A stretch of 64,000 nucleotides of DNA from Microbacterium testaceum StLB037 (GCF_000202635.1 NC_015125.1:2976001-3040000); one strand, 5' to 3'. Positions 1 to 9,262 are shown, numbered from the stretch's first letter. The notes: generated by a model not told the origin, from the letters alone. Numbers and translations are program-made.

Positions 1-1
1 G

Positions 2-283
2 GTGGAGAGCCCGGGGCTGCCCGGAAACGCACCGGTCTTCGTGACGAAGCTCCACGCGGAGCACCCGCCCCGGTGGGTCACCTTCACGGGGGGTTCGCTG
101 GAGTCCGTCACGGGGTTGGAGTCCCAGGAGTTCATGGACGATGCCGCGAACCACGAGATCTGGTCGGTCGAGTCGTTCCTCGCGCGTTTTCCCCAGGTCG
201 CGGGCTTCGCGCGACAGGCGAGACCCGGTCAGACGGCGCTGTTCGCCGATGATTCCGGGGCCTACACGATCGAGGAAGGCTGA
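2..283 (+). CDS. Imm33/DUF2185-like protein, probably truncated at the window edge
   Basis: The last 45 residues follow the pattern I associate with DUF2185/Imm33 immunity-type proteins: an acidic 'FMDDAANHEIWSVESFL' stretch, then a Pro-containing helix and 'ALFADDSGAYTI'. That is recognition from memory, so the family call is tentative. The frame is open to the left edge and the first codon available (GTG, position 2) need not be the true start. It ends one base before a decayed methyltransferase begins. No toxin gene is visible beside it. Confidence 0.45.
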   Translation: MESPGLPGNAPVFVTKLHAEHPPRWVTFTGGSLESVTGLESQEFMDDAANHEIWSVESFLARFPQVAGFARQARPGQTALFADDSGAYTIEEG

Positions 284-628
284 TGCCCGAGGACGCCCCC
301 GCCTCGTCGACCTCTACGACATCGACAACCCCGAGGTCCGGACCGCGCCGTCTACCGGGCGCTCGCCGACGACCGGGACGCCCGATCGATCCTCGACCTC
401 GGGTTCGGGTGGGCCTGCTCACCGTGAGCCTCGCGCGCGCATGACGTCTTCTCGGTGACCGGGGACACGGTCATCGAGACGAAGCCCCTCGACGTCCGCG
501 ACCGCGCTGAGGTCGAGCGCGACCTGAGCGTGGTCGGGTTCGAGGTGGAGAGCATCAGCGGCGATGCGGACGGCACCCCGGTCGACGGCGTGGCCCAGCT
601 GATGATCTTCGTCGCACGGGCTCGCTGA
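283..628 (+). pseudogene. decayed class I SAM-dependent methyltransferase
   Basis: Pieces of one methyltransferase lie in different frames. 'RLVDLYDIDNP' is followed by 'YRALADDRDARSILDLGFG', a degraded glycine-rich SAM-binding motif I. 'GLLTVSLARA' comes next in another frame. From about 441 to the TGA at 626-628 an intact C-terminal tail runs through 'VIETKPLDVRDRAEVERDL' to 'AQLMIFVARAR'. The total is about 115 codons against the usual 200-250, so a central part is missing as well as several frameshifts being present. The tail is of the kind found in actinobacterial methyltransferases. This is almost certainly inactive. Confidence 0.7.
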
Positions 629-730
629 ACCCGCCCCGGTGAGCTCTTCGCCCACTGTTCACACGATCGGAACGTCGCCGATGCCGGCCCCGGCGTCGAC
701 CGTGGCATCCTCCCGTGGAGGAGGAACCTC

Positions 731-913
731 ATGTCTCGTGCTCGCCTCGTCACCCACGCGTACCGCTACCCCGAGGGGTGGCAGGAGGTGAAGCGCGAGC
801 GCCTCACTCGCGAGTACGCCCGGGAGCTGATCGCGCAGGGCTTCACGCTCATCCGAGCCCGACGCGGATTCTTCGACGTGCGGGAGGTCTCGCTCAGCTG
901 GTACGTCGCCTGA
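731..913 (+). CDS. small hypothetical protein (60 aa)
   Basis: A 60-residue basic protein with ATG preceded by a GGAGGA ribosome-binding site six bases upstream. It has no signal peptide, membrane segment or Cys motif. It is rich in Arg, Tyr and Glu ('YARELIAQGFTLIRARRGFF'), which suggests a small compact cytoplasmic fold. I do not recognise the family. The good SD, typical codon use and position after a pseudogene support it as a real gene. Confidence 0.6.
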   Translation: MSRARLVTHAYRYPEGWQEVKRERLTREYARELIAQGFTLIRARRGFFDVREVSLSWYVA

Positions 914-977
914 GGTGCCGAACCGGGTCCGTCTCGCGGGGGAGGTGCGCGCGGAGACGCGTCGTTACCGTCGGGGG

Positions 978-1196
978 ATGGAGACCAAGCACTCGGACAA
1001 TTCGGCGTTCGTCTGGATCGCCATCCCGTTCTTCTCGCTCGCCGTCACGATGGGTCTGGTCATGCACAACTGGGCGATCGGCCTGCCGTTCGCCGTCCTT
1101 GCCGTGACCTTCCTCGTGATCGGCTGCTCGGGCATGTTCACGTCGGGCACACGCGGCGGGGTCGAGAAGGAGGAAGGCGACTCGACCGTCACGTGA
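978..1196 (+). CDS. small two-span membrane protein (72 aa)
   Basis: Two hydrophobic segments lie at about residues 9-27 and 31-49, separated by a very short turn. A charged acidic tail follows ([11 protein letters not shown]). The ATG at 978 follows GGGG. An in-frame GTG at 915 would add 21 Arg-rich residues without a good SD, so I prefer 978. The stop overlaps the end of the convergent flavoprotein gene by 8 bases. Function unknown. Confidence 0.55.
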   Translation: METKHSDNSAFVWIAIPFFSLAVTMGLVMHNWAIGLPFAVLAVTFLVIGCSGMFTSGTRGGVEKEEGDSTVT

Positions 1197-2610
1197 GCGA
1201 GAGATTCGGAAGTGCCTGACCGACGCTTTTCAACGCGAGGCGAGCAGCGTGCCATCCCGCCATTCCGTGCACACCCGCGCCCGGGGGAGCTGCCGCCGAG
1301 CACAGATACACACCGGGCAGCGGGGTGCGCCAGGGGAGCCCTGTCGACGTCGGACGCGTCAGCAACTGGGCGGCATCCACTCGACCTCCCAGAACATCGC
1401 CGCCGACGAAGTTCGTGTTGAGGCCGGCGAAGAACGTCGCCGGGCGGGATTCGCGGTGCACGATCAGATCTCGGAAGCCGGGGGCGAAGTTCTCGATGCG
1501 CGAGGTGATGACCTCGGCGGCGTCGAAGGCCGAGCCGTTGGGGACATGGGCGTACGTCCACACGATTTCGTTATCGGATCCGGCGGGGAGCCTGGTGCGG
1601 TCGAGCCGCGTCGGCTGAGACAGTAGCACGTAGGGCTTCGCCGATAGGTGACCGCGGCGTGCGGCCTTTTCGGCTCGGGAGACCTCCCGCTCCGGTCCGC
1701 CCAGGTGGACGGTGCCGGCCTCGCGCAGACGCGTATCGCTCCACGGGATGGGACCGGACAACACGAAATCCACTTTCGACGCCCCGTTGCCGTACCGATA
1801 ACGCCCGAGAGCGGCACGGTAGCGGTTGGAGATGGTGGATGCCGCGATGTCGGCGAACCCTCTCGGGCCCGTGTCGAAGAATGCCGCGTCGCCCGGCTGC
1901 CACACGTCTCGGATGTCGGTGACCCGGTGCCCCACCACGACGCGGCCACCGTGCGCCACGAGGTCGTCGACGAGGGCGCTCGCGATCGCGTGTGCGCCAC
2001 CGACGGGTATGGGCCAGCCGGTGGCGTGGGCTTCGGCGGCGAGGACCGCACCGACGAAGCGTGCAGCCAGTGACCCGAAGGGCGCCGCACCGTGCGCCAC
2101 CGCGCCCGCGGCCAAGGCACGTGCTTCTCCGCGGAGCGTCGAGAACCCCACGGTGGCCGTTGCGAGGGAGAGAGCCGCGAAAGCGGTCGCGAGGCTGGGG
2201 GTGATCTCGAGGCCGCTCAATGCGCGTACCCCGTCGATGTGGCGAACGAGAGGCCGCATGGCCATCCGCCAACCTTCCCCGGTCCGGCCGAGCTCGTCCG
2301 CGGTGCGGTCGAGGTCGCGATAGGCGACGGCGGAACGGCCGACGAGCGCGTGCGCGAACGAGATGTCCGGCAGGTGGAACTCGATCCGGCGGTGAAGTTC
2401 GAAAGAGCGGAAGAAGGTCGAGGCGAGAGCCATCGGGTGGACGGCGGAGGCGACGTCGAACGTGCCCTCTGCGCCGTCGAAGGCATCGGTACGGAGACCG
2501 CCTCCGGCCTTGTCCGCGCTTTCGAAGACGGTCACATCGTGGCCGGCACGGGCCATGATGACCGCAGCGGCGAGGCCATTCGGTCCGCTGCCGACGACGC
2601 TGACCCTCAT
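1189..2610 (-). CDS. phytoene-dehydrogenase-like FAD-dependent oxidoreductase
   Basis: A 473-residue flavoprotein. The N-terminus has the Rossmann dinucleotide motif [10 protein letters not shown] (G7, G9, G12), with the acidic '[14 protein letters not shown]' that binds the ribose. The C-terminus has the family's closing FAD motif '[17 protein letters not shown]'. Relatives are amine-oxidase/CrtI-type enzymes that desaturate or oxidise lipophilic substrates. The substrate here is unknown. ATG overlaps the stop of the upstream HTTM gene (ATGA), so it is the last gene of a three-gene operon. No carotenoid genes are nearby, so a carotenoid role is not supported by context. Confidence 0.8.
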   Translation of the reverse strand: MRVSVVGSGPNGLAAAVIMARAGHDVTVFESADKAGGGLRTDAFDGAEGTFDVASAVHPMALASTFFRSFELHRRIEFHLPDISFAHALVGRSAVAYRDLDRTADELGRTGEGWRMAMRPLVRHIDGVRALSGLEITPSLATAFAALSLATATVGFSTLRGEARALAAGAVAHGAAPFGSLAARFVGAVLAAEAHATGWPIPVGGAHAIASALVDDLVAHGGRVVVGHRVTDIRDVWQPGDAAFFDTGPRGFADIAASTISNRYRAALGRYRYGNGASKVDFVLSGPIPWSDTRLREAGTVHLGGPEREVSRAEKAARRGHLSAKPYVLLSQPTRLDRTRLPAGSDNEIVWTYAHVPNGSAFDAAEVITSRIENFAPGFRDLIVHRESRPATFFAGLNTNFVGGDVLGGRVDAAQLLTRPTSTGLPWRTPLPGVYLCSAAAPPGAGVHGMAGWHAARLALKSVGQALPNLSLT

Positions 2611-3527
2611 GCGTTCGTGCCGTCCAGCTGAGGCGACCAGGCGCCGGGTGGAGCGGTCGGTCGGAGACGCCGGAAGATCCAGACGACGACGGGCGAGAAG
2701 AACACCGCGTAGACGAGCGAATAATCGATGAAGGAGATATCGAGCGTGAGGTAGACGCCGATATGGAAGCCGGTCAACAGGACCAACCAGCACCGGTAGA
2801 TCAGCGGAGCGAGCACGGTGAAGAGGAGAAGCCCCTCGGCGGCGATCGTGGCGTAGTCGAGAGCTTTCCAGAAAAGATCCACGTCGATCGGCAGCAACCA
2901 CGCACCAAGCGGGCCCGGTTTGTCTCCCCAGGCGATGTCTCGCGCGATGTAGCCGCGTGTCGCCTGTCGCGATGGGTCGAGCCATCCGCCGAGCAGCTTG
3001 GGGAGCGCAGCGGAGAGCATTGCCCATCCGATGGTGATGCCGAAAAGAAGCACGGGCATTCCCCTCGCGGGGAGTGCGGAGAGCCCGCGTCGTTTGCGGA
3101 TCAGGCTGTCGAGAGACCACCAACGGCCCCACCCGGCGAACGCCAGGAAGACGGGCACGATCTCGAAGAGGATGAAGTGATCGACCTTCGAGAAGGAATA
3201 GGACAAACCGGATGCGGTGATCATCGTCGCCGTGAGAAGGATCGACACCGGCACGGTCAGGATTCCGAGGACGAGAAGCACTGCCAGCACGAAGCGGATG
3301 ACCGAGACAGCGACTAGCACCTCGATCGAGGGGACCGAGGAGATGAAGCTGAAGAGGCCCGCGCGCGGGTTCAGGAAGTCCTCGGGCACGGCCGCGATCC
3401 ATAAGAGATCGACGGGGAAGAAGATGATCCACAACCCATAGGCGATCCGCAGCGCGGCGAGGAATCGACCATCGGGGCGGTAGGAGTCGACCGCTCGGTC
3501 GATGAGGCCTTCGGCCAGACGGATCAC
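2607..3527 (-). CDS. HTTM/SdpB-like multi-pass membrane protein
   Basis: About 306 residues with six or more hydrophobic helices. '[14 protein letters not shown]' follows the second helical pair, and '[17 protein letters not shown]' opens the second half. This layout is that of HTTM-domain proteins, the membrane family that includes vitamin-K-dependent gamma-carboxylase and SdpB of the Bacillus SdpABC toxin-maturation system. The start shown is a GTG that overlaps the upstream stop (GTGA). An ATG at 3545 would add six residues. It sits between an anchored small protein and a flavoprotein and is translationally coupled to both. Family call from motif pattern only. Confidence 0.65.
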   Translation of the reverse strand: MIRLAEGLIDRAVDSYRPDGRFLAALRIAYGLWIIFFPVDLLWIAAVPEDFLNPRAGLFSFISSVPSIEVLVAVSVIRFVLAVLLVLGILTVPVSILLTATMITASGLSYSFSKVDHFILFEIVPVFLAFAGWGRWWSLDSLIRKRRGLSALPARGMPVLLFGITIGWAMLSAALPKLLGGWLDPSRQATRGYIARDIAWGDKPGPLGAWLLPIDVDLFWKALDYATIAAEGLLLFTVLAPLIYRCWLVLLTGFHIGVYLTLDISFIDYSLVYAVFFSPVVVWIFRRLRPTAPPGAWSPQLDGTNA

Positions 3528-4000
3528 AGGGGCACCTGGGTCCATTCGCACGGCTGTTGATCGGAAACGCGTGCATCGTCGTTGTGGACGAGGGCCTCCT
3601 GCCAGCAGAAACGGATCTCGGTGGCATCGGTGCGTCCAGTCACGGCTTCGACTCGCTCGCGGAGCCACGAGTGGACCTGGGGCGACCACTGGTGTGCGCT
3701 GGTGGGACCGAACGCATAATCGAGAGTGGGGCGAGCGGTCGAGAACCTCATCGTCTCCATGACCGCGAGCGGATCGATCTCTTGAGAGCTCCCATCGGAG
3801 AAGTCGACGGAGCCCTTGACGAAGGTCACCGGCAAGGTGCCCTTCGCGCTTGAGGCGGCTGCGAAGGCGGGCATCCGTATGACGGGGTAGGGCTCGGGCC
3901 ACACACGGAACGAGTAGAACCCCTGGGCGGTGAGAAGGGTGAGGGCGACGACGACGATGATCAAGCCGTTTCTTCGCCGCTTCTGCTCATTCGACGCCAC
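3524..4000 (-). CDS. N-terminally anchored protein, HTTM partner (158 aa)
   Basis: The N-terminus is short and basic (NEQKRRRN), then one hydrophobic segment at about residues 11-27, then a roughly 130-residue domain predicted to be outside the membrane. That domain contains '[13 protein letters not shown]' and two Cys near the end. No ATG is available in frame, so I take GTG at 4000. The size and position next to an HTTM gene recall SdpA, but I do not see SdpA's own motifs, so homology is not claimed. Its stop overlaps the next start. Confidence 0.6.
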   Translation of the reverse strand: MASNEQKRRRNGLIIVVVALTLLTAQGFYSFRVWPEPYPVIRMPAFAAASSAKGTLPVTFVKGSVDFSDGSSQEIDPLAVMETMRFSTARPTLDYAFGPTSAHQWSPQVHSWLRERVEAVTGRTDATEIRFCWQEALVHNDDARVSDQQPCEWTQVPL

Positions 4001-4087
4001 AGTATGTGTCCATATGCTTCCCCCGGCCCCCCGACTGTTCGCCCGAAAGCGTATCAGCGTGTCACCCGCGCCACGTAGGATCGGCGC

Positions 4088-4765
4088 GTGGGGGAGACGA
4101 GCGTGAGGCGGCGGGTCGCATGGTTCGTGGGCGGTACCGTCGCCGCGGTTGCGCTGGTCGCTGCGGGCGCGGTGGCCGTACGGATCTCGCCCGGTTCCGC
4201 CCCCCTGGTGGTTGCGCGTGACGATGACGGTGTGGCCACGGTATTGGTCAGCGGCGACTCCCTCGCGGGGGCCTTCTTCGCCAGCACTCCGGAGCAGGGC
4301 TTCGTGAACCTCGTCTCCGACGCCCTCGGGCCCGTGCAGATCACGGAGGCTGCGCAAGCTCACCAGACGTTGACGACGGTGGCCGCGATCACGGATGTCC
4401 CTTCCGACGTGGACGTCGCGATCATCGAGCTCGGAACGAACGACGTGGGAGAACAGACCCCTCTCGACGACTTCGATGCCCAGTATGGGGCGCTTCTCGA
4501 TCGGATTCGTGCGTCGTCGCCGGACGCCGCGATCGTCTGCCTCGGTACCTGGACCGGATGGGGCGGCGACTACGACCGGGCGATCGAGAGCGCGTGCGTC
4601 GATCATGAGGGACGCTATGTGCCGCTCGGGGGCCTCTTCCGCGACGCCGCGAACCGCGGGCCGGAGGGGCGCCCCACGTTCCTCGGCACGGGCGACGACT
4701 TCCATCCCAACGACCTCGGCCATCGAGCGATCGCGAACGCGATCCTCGCCGTGCTGAAGCGCTGA
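4088..4765 (+). CDS. secreted or anchored SGNH/GDSL hydrolase
   Basis: A 225-residue serine esterase of the SGNH superfamily. Residues 8-31 form a signal anchor. The blocks are in order: GDSLAGA with nucleophile S58, GTND at 116-119 (block III), and DDFHPND near 203-209 carrying the Asp-x-x-His pair. Block II Gly is not obvious. Such enzymes deacylate lipids, glycans or cell-wall polymers outside the cell; the substrate cannot be told. GTG start. It is divergent from the HTTM operon. Its stop is four bases from the stop of the convergent amylosucrase gene, and a 7-bp hairpin spans both stops (4759-4776). Confidence 0.8.
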   Translation: MGETSVRRRVAWFVGGTVAAVALVAAGAVAVRISPGSAPLVVARDDDGVATVLVSGDSLAGAFFASTPEQGFVNLVSDALGPVQITEAAQAHQTLTTVAAITDVPSDVDVAIIELGTNDVGEQTPLDDFDAQYGALLDRIRASSPDAAIVCLGTWTGWGGDYDRAIESACVDHEGRYVPLGGLFRDAANRGPEGRPTFLGTGDDFHPNDLGHRAIANAILAVLKR

Positions 4766-4769
4766 CGCC

Positions 4770-6659
4770 TCAGCGCAGCGCCACGCGCCACCACGCGACG
4801 CCGTGCGCGGGGAGGGTGCGACCGGGACGCAGAGAGATGTGCGCGCCCTCGATGAGGTCGACCGCGTCGGGCGCGAGTCCCGACAGGGTCAGCGGGGCGA
4901 TGTGGACCGCGTGGTCGCCGACGTTCGCGAGGACGAGCACCGAGCTCCCCGCCGGGCCCGGCCGGAGGAAGCCGACGACCGGATCGTGGTGCGCGTCGAA
5001 GGGGATGAGCTCGTTGCCCGCGAACTCCGGCGTGCTCTGCCGCACGTCGATGAGCCGCGAGAGCCGGGCGAAGACGCGTCCGGCGGGGGTGTCGGCATCC
5101 GTCCGGTCGGCGTATCCCTGCTCCGGACGGAAGGGGCGGTGCACCCAGCGGCTGTCACCGGCCTCATCGGCACGGTCGCGATAGCCGTAGTCGTTGAGCT
5201 GGGCGACCTCGTCACCGAGATACAGCAGAGGGATGCCGCCGGTCGACAGCGCGAGGGCGTGCGCCAGCACGACCCGGTCCTCGCCGCCCGCGTCGCCCGC
5301 CTCGATGCCCGCGAGGGAGGCGGTGGTGCCGGTGACCCGGGCGTCGCCCGTGCGAGGGTTCTCCTGGAACGGCACCCCGCGGGCGAAGGTGCCCTCGGCG
5401 CGCCCGACGTAGAAGTCGTTGAGGAAGCGCCGGTGCGGGTAGCCGTCGATGCCGAGCTCGGCGGCATCCTCGTCGGCGAAGGTCCAGCCGATGTCGTCAT
5501 GGCTGCGCACGTAGTTGACCCACGCGGTGCCCTCGGGCAGCGCGTGCCGACGCTCGAGCGCCTGCTGGAGAAGGCGGCCGTCGCGGGTGGCGAGGGCCTC
5601 CCACGTGAGGGCCATCTGGAGGGGGTTGTAGGAGATCTGGCACTCCTCCGGCGAGATGTACGAGACGACCTCGTCGGGGTGCACGATCGCCTCCGACTTG
5701 AACAGCAGGCCGGGGGCGGCCATCCGCAGCACCGCGTTGAACGCCTGCAGTAGGAGGTGCGCCTCGGGCAGGGATTCGCAGGTCGTGCCGAGCTGCTTCC
5801 AGATGAAGGCCACGGCATCCATCCGCAGGATCTCGACACCCTGATTCGCGAGGAAGAGCATCTCGCCGGCCATGGCCTCGAAGACCGCGGGGTTGGCATA
5901 GTTGAGGTCCCACTGGAAGTGGTAGAACGTCGCCCAGATCCACCGCCCGTCGTCGAGCTGCACGAACGAGCCCGGGTGGTCGTCGGGGAAGATCTCGCGG
6001 GTGGTCCGCTCGAACGCGTCGGGCATCTCGCGGTCGGGATAGATGAGGTAGAAGTCCTCGAAACCGTCCTCACCCGTGACGGCCTTCTGCGCCCACTCGT
6101 GCTCGTTGCTGGTGTGGTTGAAGATGAAGTCGACGACGAGCGAGATGCCGGCGCGGCGGAGGTCGGCGGCGAGGGCCGCGAGCTCCTCCATCGTGCCGAG
6201 CGCCGGGTTTACACGGCGATAGCTCGACACCGCGTAGCCGCCGTCGCTGTTGCCCTCGGGGCTCTCGAAGAGCGGCATGAGGTGCAGGTAGGTGAGTCCC
6301 AGCTCGCGGAAGTACGGGATCTGATCCCGGATGCCGCGGAGTCCGCCGGCGTAGCGGTCGACGTAGCAGACGCCGCCGAGCATGCGCTCGTCCTCGAACC
6401 AGTCCGGGGCGCTCTCACGGTCGCGGTCGAGGGCTTTCAGGGCCGCGGGACGCTCGGTCCACGAACGCCGGGCGAGATCGACGACGGATGCCAGGCGCTC
6501 GAACCCGTCGGACCGGTCGCTGTACAGCCTCACGAACAGCTCGTGCAGCCGGGGGAGGTGCAGCTCCGCGTGGGCGAGGAACTCGCGGTCCGCCCCGGAC
6601 GCCGTCAGGTCGGACAGGATTCGCGAGACGTCACGAGAGCCGGGGTTGAGCGTGGTCAC
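4770..6659 (-). CDS. amylosucrase-type GH13 enzyme
   Basis: A 629-residue alpha-amylase-superfamily protein whose motifs match amylosucrase: 'DRYAGGLRGI' near 101-110, 'VVDFIFNHTS' (region I), 'EILRMDAVAF' with nucleophile D281, 'LLFKSEAIVHP' with acid/base E323, and 'VRSHDDIGWTF' with transition-state Asp 388. An N-terminal helical domain (1-90) and a C-terminal beta domain are present, as in the family. Amylosucrase transfers glucose from sucrose to make alpha-1,4-glucan; sucrose hydrolase is the main alternative. There is no sucrose transporter beside it. It is divergent from the GntR-linked membrane gene. Confidence 0.85.
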   Translation of the reverse strand: MTTLNPGSRDVSRILSDLTASGADREFLAHAELHLPRLHELFVRLYSDRSDGFERLASVVDLARRSWTERPAALKALDRDRESAPDWFEDERMLGGVCYVDRYAGGLRGIRDQIPYFRELGLTYLHLMPLFESPEGNSDGGYAVSSYRRVNPALGTMEELAALAADLRRAGISLVVDFIFNHTSNEHEWAQKAVTGEDGFEDFYLIYPDREMPDAFERTTREIFPDDHPGSFVQLDDGRWIWATFYHFQWDLNYANPAVFEAMAGEMLFLANQGVEILRMDAVAFIWKQLGTTCESLPEAHLLLQAFNAVLRMAAPGLLFKSEAIVHPDEVVSYISPEECQISYNPLQMALTWEALATRDGRLLQQALERRHALPEGTAWVNYVRSHDDIGWTFADEDAAELGIDGYPHRRFLNDFYVGRAEGTFARGVPFQENPRTGDARVTGTTASLAGIEAGDAGGEDRVVLAHALALSTGGIPLLYLGDEVAQLNDYGYRDRADEAGDSRWVHRPFRPEQGYADRTDADTPAGRVFARLSRLIDVRQSTPEFAGNELIPFDAHHDPVVGFLRPGPAGSSVLVLANVGDHAVHIAPLTLSGLAPDAVDLIEGAHISLRPGRTLPAHGVAWWRVALR

Positions 6660-6724
6660 GGGTCACAGCTTGTCGCATGGAACGGGCCGCGGCCAGTACC
6701 GACGTGCGTGGCGCCCGGATCGGA

Positions 6725-6767
6725 TTGTGTCGCGTACATGGTACGAATTGTGTTAGACATGTGACAC
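6725..6767. promoter_or_regulatory. candidate GntR operator/promoter region
   Basis: The short gap between the divergent amylosucrase and membrane-protein genes holds symmetric words: GTAC-N3-GTAC at 6734-6744 and GTGT-N10-ACAC at 6750-6767. TTGTGT occurs twice (6725, 6748). YtrA-type GntR regulators usually control their own operon through such palindromes. The operator role is inferred from position and symmetry only. Confidence 0.35.
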
Positions 6768-6780
6768 GAAAGGTGGCCGC

Positions 6781-7797
6781 ATGAACACACAACGCTTCGA
6801 GGACTTCGCGAGCTTCCTCGCGCGGGTCTCACCCCTCGACCTCGTCTGGGGGCTCCTGTCCTCGCCGGTCGTCTCCGTCGCGCTGGCCGTGGTGGCCGCC
6901 GTCGCGATCGCTGCGATCCCGCGTCGAGCCGGTGGTGTGTCCGCCGTGGTCGGTCCTCGCGGGGAGCGCGTGGTGGTCGCTGCGCTCGCGCTCGCCGTCG
7001 GGGTCTTCTGGCTCCTCGACATCCTCCTGCGCGGCTACGTCTTCGACATGTCGGCCACGGTGTCGTGGTGGCGCTTCGCCGTGGCGCCGACCGTGGCGGC
7101 CGCGGGGCTCGCCCTCCTCGCGATCGCCATGCGGACGCGCAGTCCGCGCCGAGCCGTCGACGCGGCGACGGTGGTCCGACGCACCTGGACGACCTTCGGC
7201 CCGCGTCGCGGCATCCTGTCGTTCGTCGCCCTCGCGGGAGTCGCGGTCGCCATCACGCTGGTGTTCGGGTGGATGTCCACGTCGTTCGAGCCGGGCCTCG
7301 CCGCCCACGTCGCCCTGGAGCTGCCGAACACCGACGAGGCGCCCGTCATCCTCCCGTTTCCCGGCTGGGCGTACGGCATCCCCCTGATCCTCTCGATCTG
7401 TGCGCTCGCCGCGGCGCTGGTCTTCGTCCTGCGGCGAAACGCCATCCGTCCCTTCCCGGACGACGTCGCCCTCGATGTCGAGCGCCCCCGGCGGGCGTCC
7501 GTCGCGCGCGACGCGGTCGTCCTCGCGACCGCCGCGACCCTCCTCGCGCTGGCGGGAGCGCTGCGACTCGCCCGCTCCGCCGTGGTGACGTCGGTGACGA
7601 CCCTGACCGATTCGGGCAGGGGACCGGCGCTGAGCGTGGACCTTCCGCACGCCGACCTCATCCTGGTGGGTGGCGCGCTCGCCCCCGCGCTCGAGATCGG
7701 CGGCTGCCTGTTGCTGGCCCTGCTCGTCGGTCGGGGAATCCGGGTGGCCGGTGCCCGACGTCGGCGCACGCCCGCGCGTGCGGAGGTGCCGGCATGA
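6781..7797 (+). CDS. multi-pass membrane protein coupled to a GntR regulator
   Basis: A 338-residue integral membrane protein with about seven hydrophobic segments. The first two lie near residues 28-46 and 66-84. A hydrophilic loop rich in Arg, Pro and Asp sits near 220-245. ATG follows AAAGGTGG. Its stop overlaps the start of the regulator gene (ATGA), so the two are translated together. I recognise no transporter or enzyme motif. Membrane proteins beside YtrA-type regulators are often ABC permease parts, but no ATP-binding subunit is present here. Confidence 0.65.
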   Translation: MNTQRFEDFASFLARVSPLDLVWGLLSSPVVSVALAVVAAVAIAAIPRRAGGVSAVVGPRGERVVVAALALAVGVFWLLDILLRGYVFDMSATVSWWRFAVAPTVAAAGLALLAIAMRTRSPRRAVDAATVVRRTWTTFGPRRGILSFVALAGVAVAITLVFGWMSTSFEPGLAAHVALELPNTDEAPVILPFPGWAYGIPLILSICALAAALVFVLRRNAIRPFPDDVALDVERPRRASVARDAVVLATAATLLALAGALRLARSAVVTSVTTLTDSGRGPALSVDLPHADLILVGGALAPALEIGGCLLLALLVGRGIRVAGARRRRTPARAEVPA

Positions 7798-8165
7798 CGG
7801 ATGCCGCGCCCCACATCGTGGAGGAGACCGGTTCGACCGCGGACCTCCACAGGTTCTTCCGTGGGCTCATCGTGTCGGGACGACTCGGTGCCGGAGAGCG
7901 TCTCCCGACGGTGCGCCAGGCGGCCGCCGACTTCGGCGTCGCCCCCGGAACGGTGCAGAAGGCGTACCGGTCGCTCGAGAACGACGGTCTCATCGTCACG
8001 CGCGTCGGATCGGGGACCCGGGTCGCCCCCGGTGTCGCCGTCCTTCCGGCGGACCTCACGAGACAGCTTCGCGCCCTGGTCGACGCGGCCGTCGCCGAGG
8101 GGGTCGCGGTCGAGACTCTCGCCGACGTGCTCCGCGTGATGTGGGGGGACGCGCGGACGCCCTGA
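7794..8165 (+). CDS. short GntR-family (YtrA-like) transcriptional regulator
   Basis: 123 residues. The winged helix-turn-helix occupies roughly residues 14-80: 'LHRFFRGLIVSGRLGAGERL', then 'TVRQAAADFGVAPGTVQKAY', then the wing 'GLIVTRVGSGTRV'. Only about 45 residues follow, too few for the large effector domain of FadR or HutC types, so this is the short YtrA-like class. It is coupled by ATGA to the membrane gene before it and probably represses this two-gene operon. Confidence 0.85.
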   Translation: MTDAAPHIVEETGSTADLHRFFRGLIVSGRLGAGERLPTVRQAAADFGVAPGTVQKAYRSLENDGLIVTRVGSGTRVAPGVAVLPADLTRQLRALVDAAVAEGVAVETLADVLRVMWGDARTP

Positions 8166-8254
8166 GCGGCTCCTCCGCGTGCGGGCAGGCGCGGCGAGCG
8201 GTGCCCCGTACGATCGACGATGGTCCTCGAGCCGGGGGCACGGAGGGGAGAGCG

Positions 8255-9196
8255 GTGTCGGAGCGCGGTGCCATCGGCGTGGCCGTCGGGGGAGCGGTGC
8301 TCATCGGCGCCCTCACGGCGTTGCAGGCACGCATCAACGGCACCCTCGGTGCCGAGCTCGGGGACGGCATCGTGGCCGCGGCCGTCTCGTTCAGCTCGGG
8401 CCTGGTGATCCTCGTCGTTCTCTCGGCCCTGATTCCCGAGGGTCGACGCGGGTTCTCCCGGTTGGCCGGTGGCATCCGGAATCGCTCGATCCCGCCGTGG
8501 ATGCTCCTTGGCGGCCTCGCGGGGGCCCTCACGGTCGCGAGTCAGGGTCTGACGGTCGCCACGATCGGGGTGGCCCTGTTCACGGTCGGCTTCGTCGCGG
8601 GGCAGACCTCCGGCGGCCTCGTCCTCGACCGGGTGGGATACGGGCCGGCCGGTGTCGTGCCCGTCACCGTGCGCCGACTCCTCGGTGCGGCCCTGGCGAT
8701 CGCCGGAGTGGTGGTGTGTCTGTCGGGCGATGCGCTCGGGGGCGTGCCCCCGTGGATGCTCATCGTCCCGGTCGTCGCGGGCGCCGGCGTGGCGTGGCAG
8801 CAGGGGACGAACGGTCGGCTTCGCGTGCGGGTCGAGAGCCCCCTCACCGCCACGCTGGTCAACTTCATCGGGGGAACGATCGTCCTGCTCATCGCCGCGA
8901 TCGTGCACGTGATCGCGGCCGGGGCACCGCGAGCCGTGCCGACGGAACCCTGGCTCTACCTCGGTGGCGCCGTCGGGGTGGTCTACATCTTCCTGTCGGC
9001 GGTGGTGGTCCGCCGGACCGGCGTGCTGCTGCTGGGCCTCGGGTCGGTCGTGGGCCTGCTCAGCACCTCGGTGCTCCTCGATGCTCTGTGGCCCGCTCCC
9101 GCCGCCCCGTCCACTCCGGTCGCGCTGCTGGCTGCGGCGGTCGCGATCGCGGGCGTCGTCGTCGCGGCGGTGCCGTGGCGGCGTCGGCGCGCCTGA
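8255..9196 (+). CDS. DMT-superfamily transporter (two DUF606/YdcZ repeats)
   Basis: A 313-residue protein with about ten membrane helices in two similar halves. Each half begins with a 'G.(L/V)...Q...N' signature: 'ALQARINGTLG' near residue 18 and 'WQQGTNGRLR' near 180. This is the YdcZ/DUF606 branch of the drug/metabolite transporters. Substrate unknown. The start is GTG, preceded by GGAGGGGAGAG. Upstream GTG and ATG codons lack such an SD. It converges on the nitroreductase gene across a palindromic repeat. Confidence 0.8.
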   Translation: MSERGAIGVAVGGAVLIGALTALQARINGTLGAELGDGIVAAAVSFSSGLVILVVLSALIPEGRRGFSRLAGGIRNRSIPPWMLLGGLAGALTVASQGLTVATIGVALFTVGFVAGQTSGGLVLDRVGYGPAGVVPVTVRRLLGAALAIAGVVVCLSGDALGGVPPWMLIVPVVAGAGVAWQQGTNGRLRVRVESPLTATLVNFIGGTIVLLIAAIVHVIAAGAPRAVPTEPWLYLGGAVGVVYIFLSAVVVRRTGVLLLGLGSVVGLLSTSVLLDALWPAPAAPSTPVALLAAAVAIAGVVVAAVPWRRRRA

Positions 9197-9217
9197 GCGG
9201 TCGAAACCGGCCCGGTG

Positions 9218-9256
9218 CGCCGAGACCGCACCCGGCGAACGGATGCGGTCTCGGCG
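9218..9256. repeat. intergenic palindromic repeat, probable two-way terminator (copy 1)
   Basis: Perfect 13-bp arms at 9218-9230 and 9244-9256 around GAGACCGCA / TGCGGTCTC, with a 13-base loop. It lies between convergent stops. A second copy with the same core lies at 44862-44911, also between convergent genes. It could work as a terminator without a U-tract. Confidence 0.65.
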
Positions 9257-9262
9257 AACGCG

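Noticed and set aside
1189..3627. Reading the flavoprotein as the C-terminus of an 812-residue fusion
   Set aside because: The upstream 340 residues in that frame are the out-of-frame shadow of the HTTM gene, and the ATG at 2610 overlaps the HTTM stop in the usual ATGA manner.
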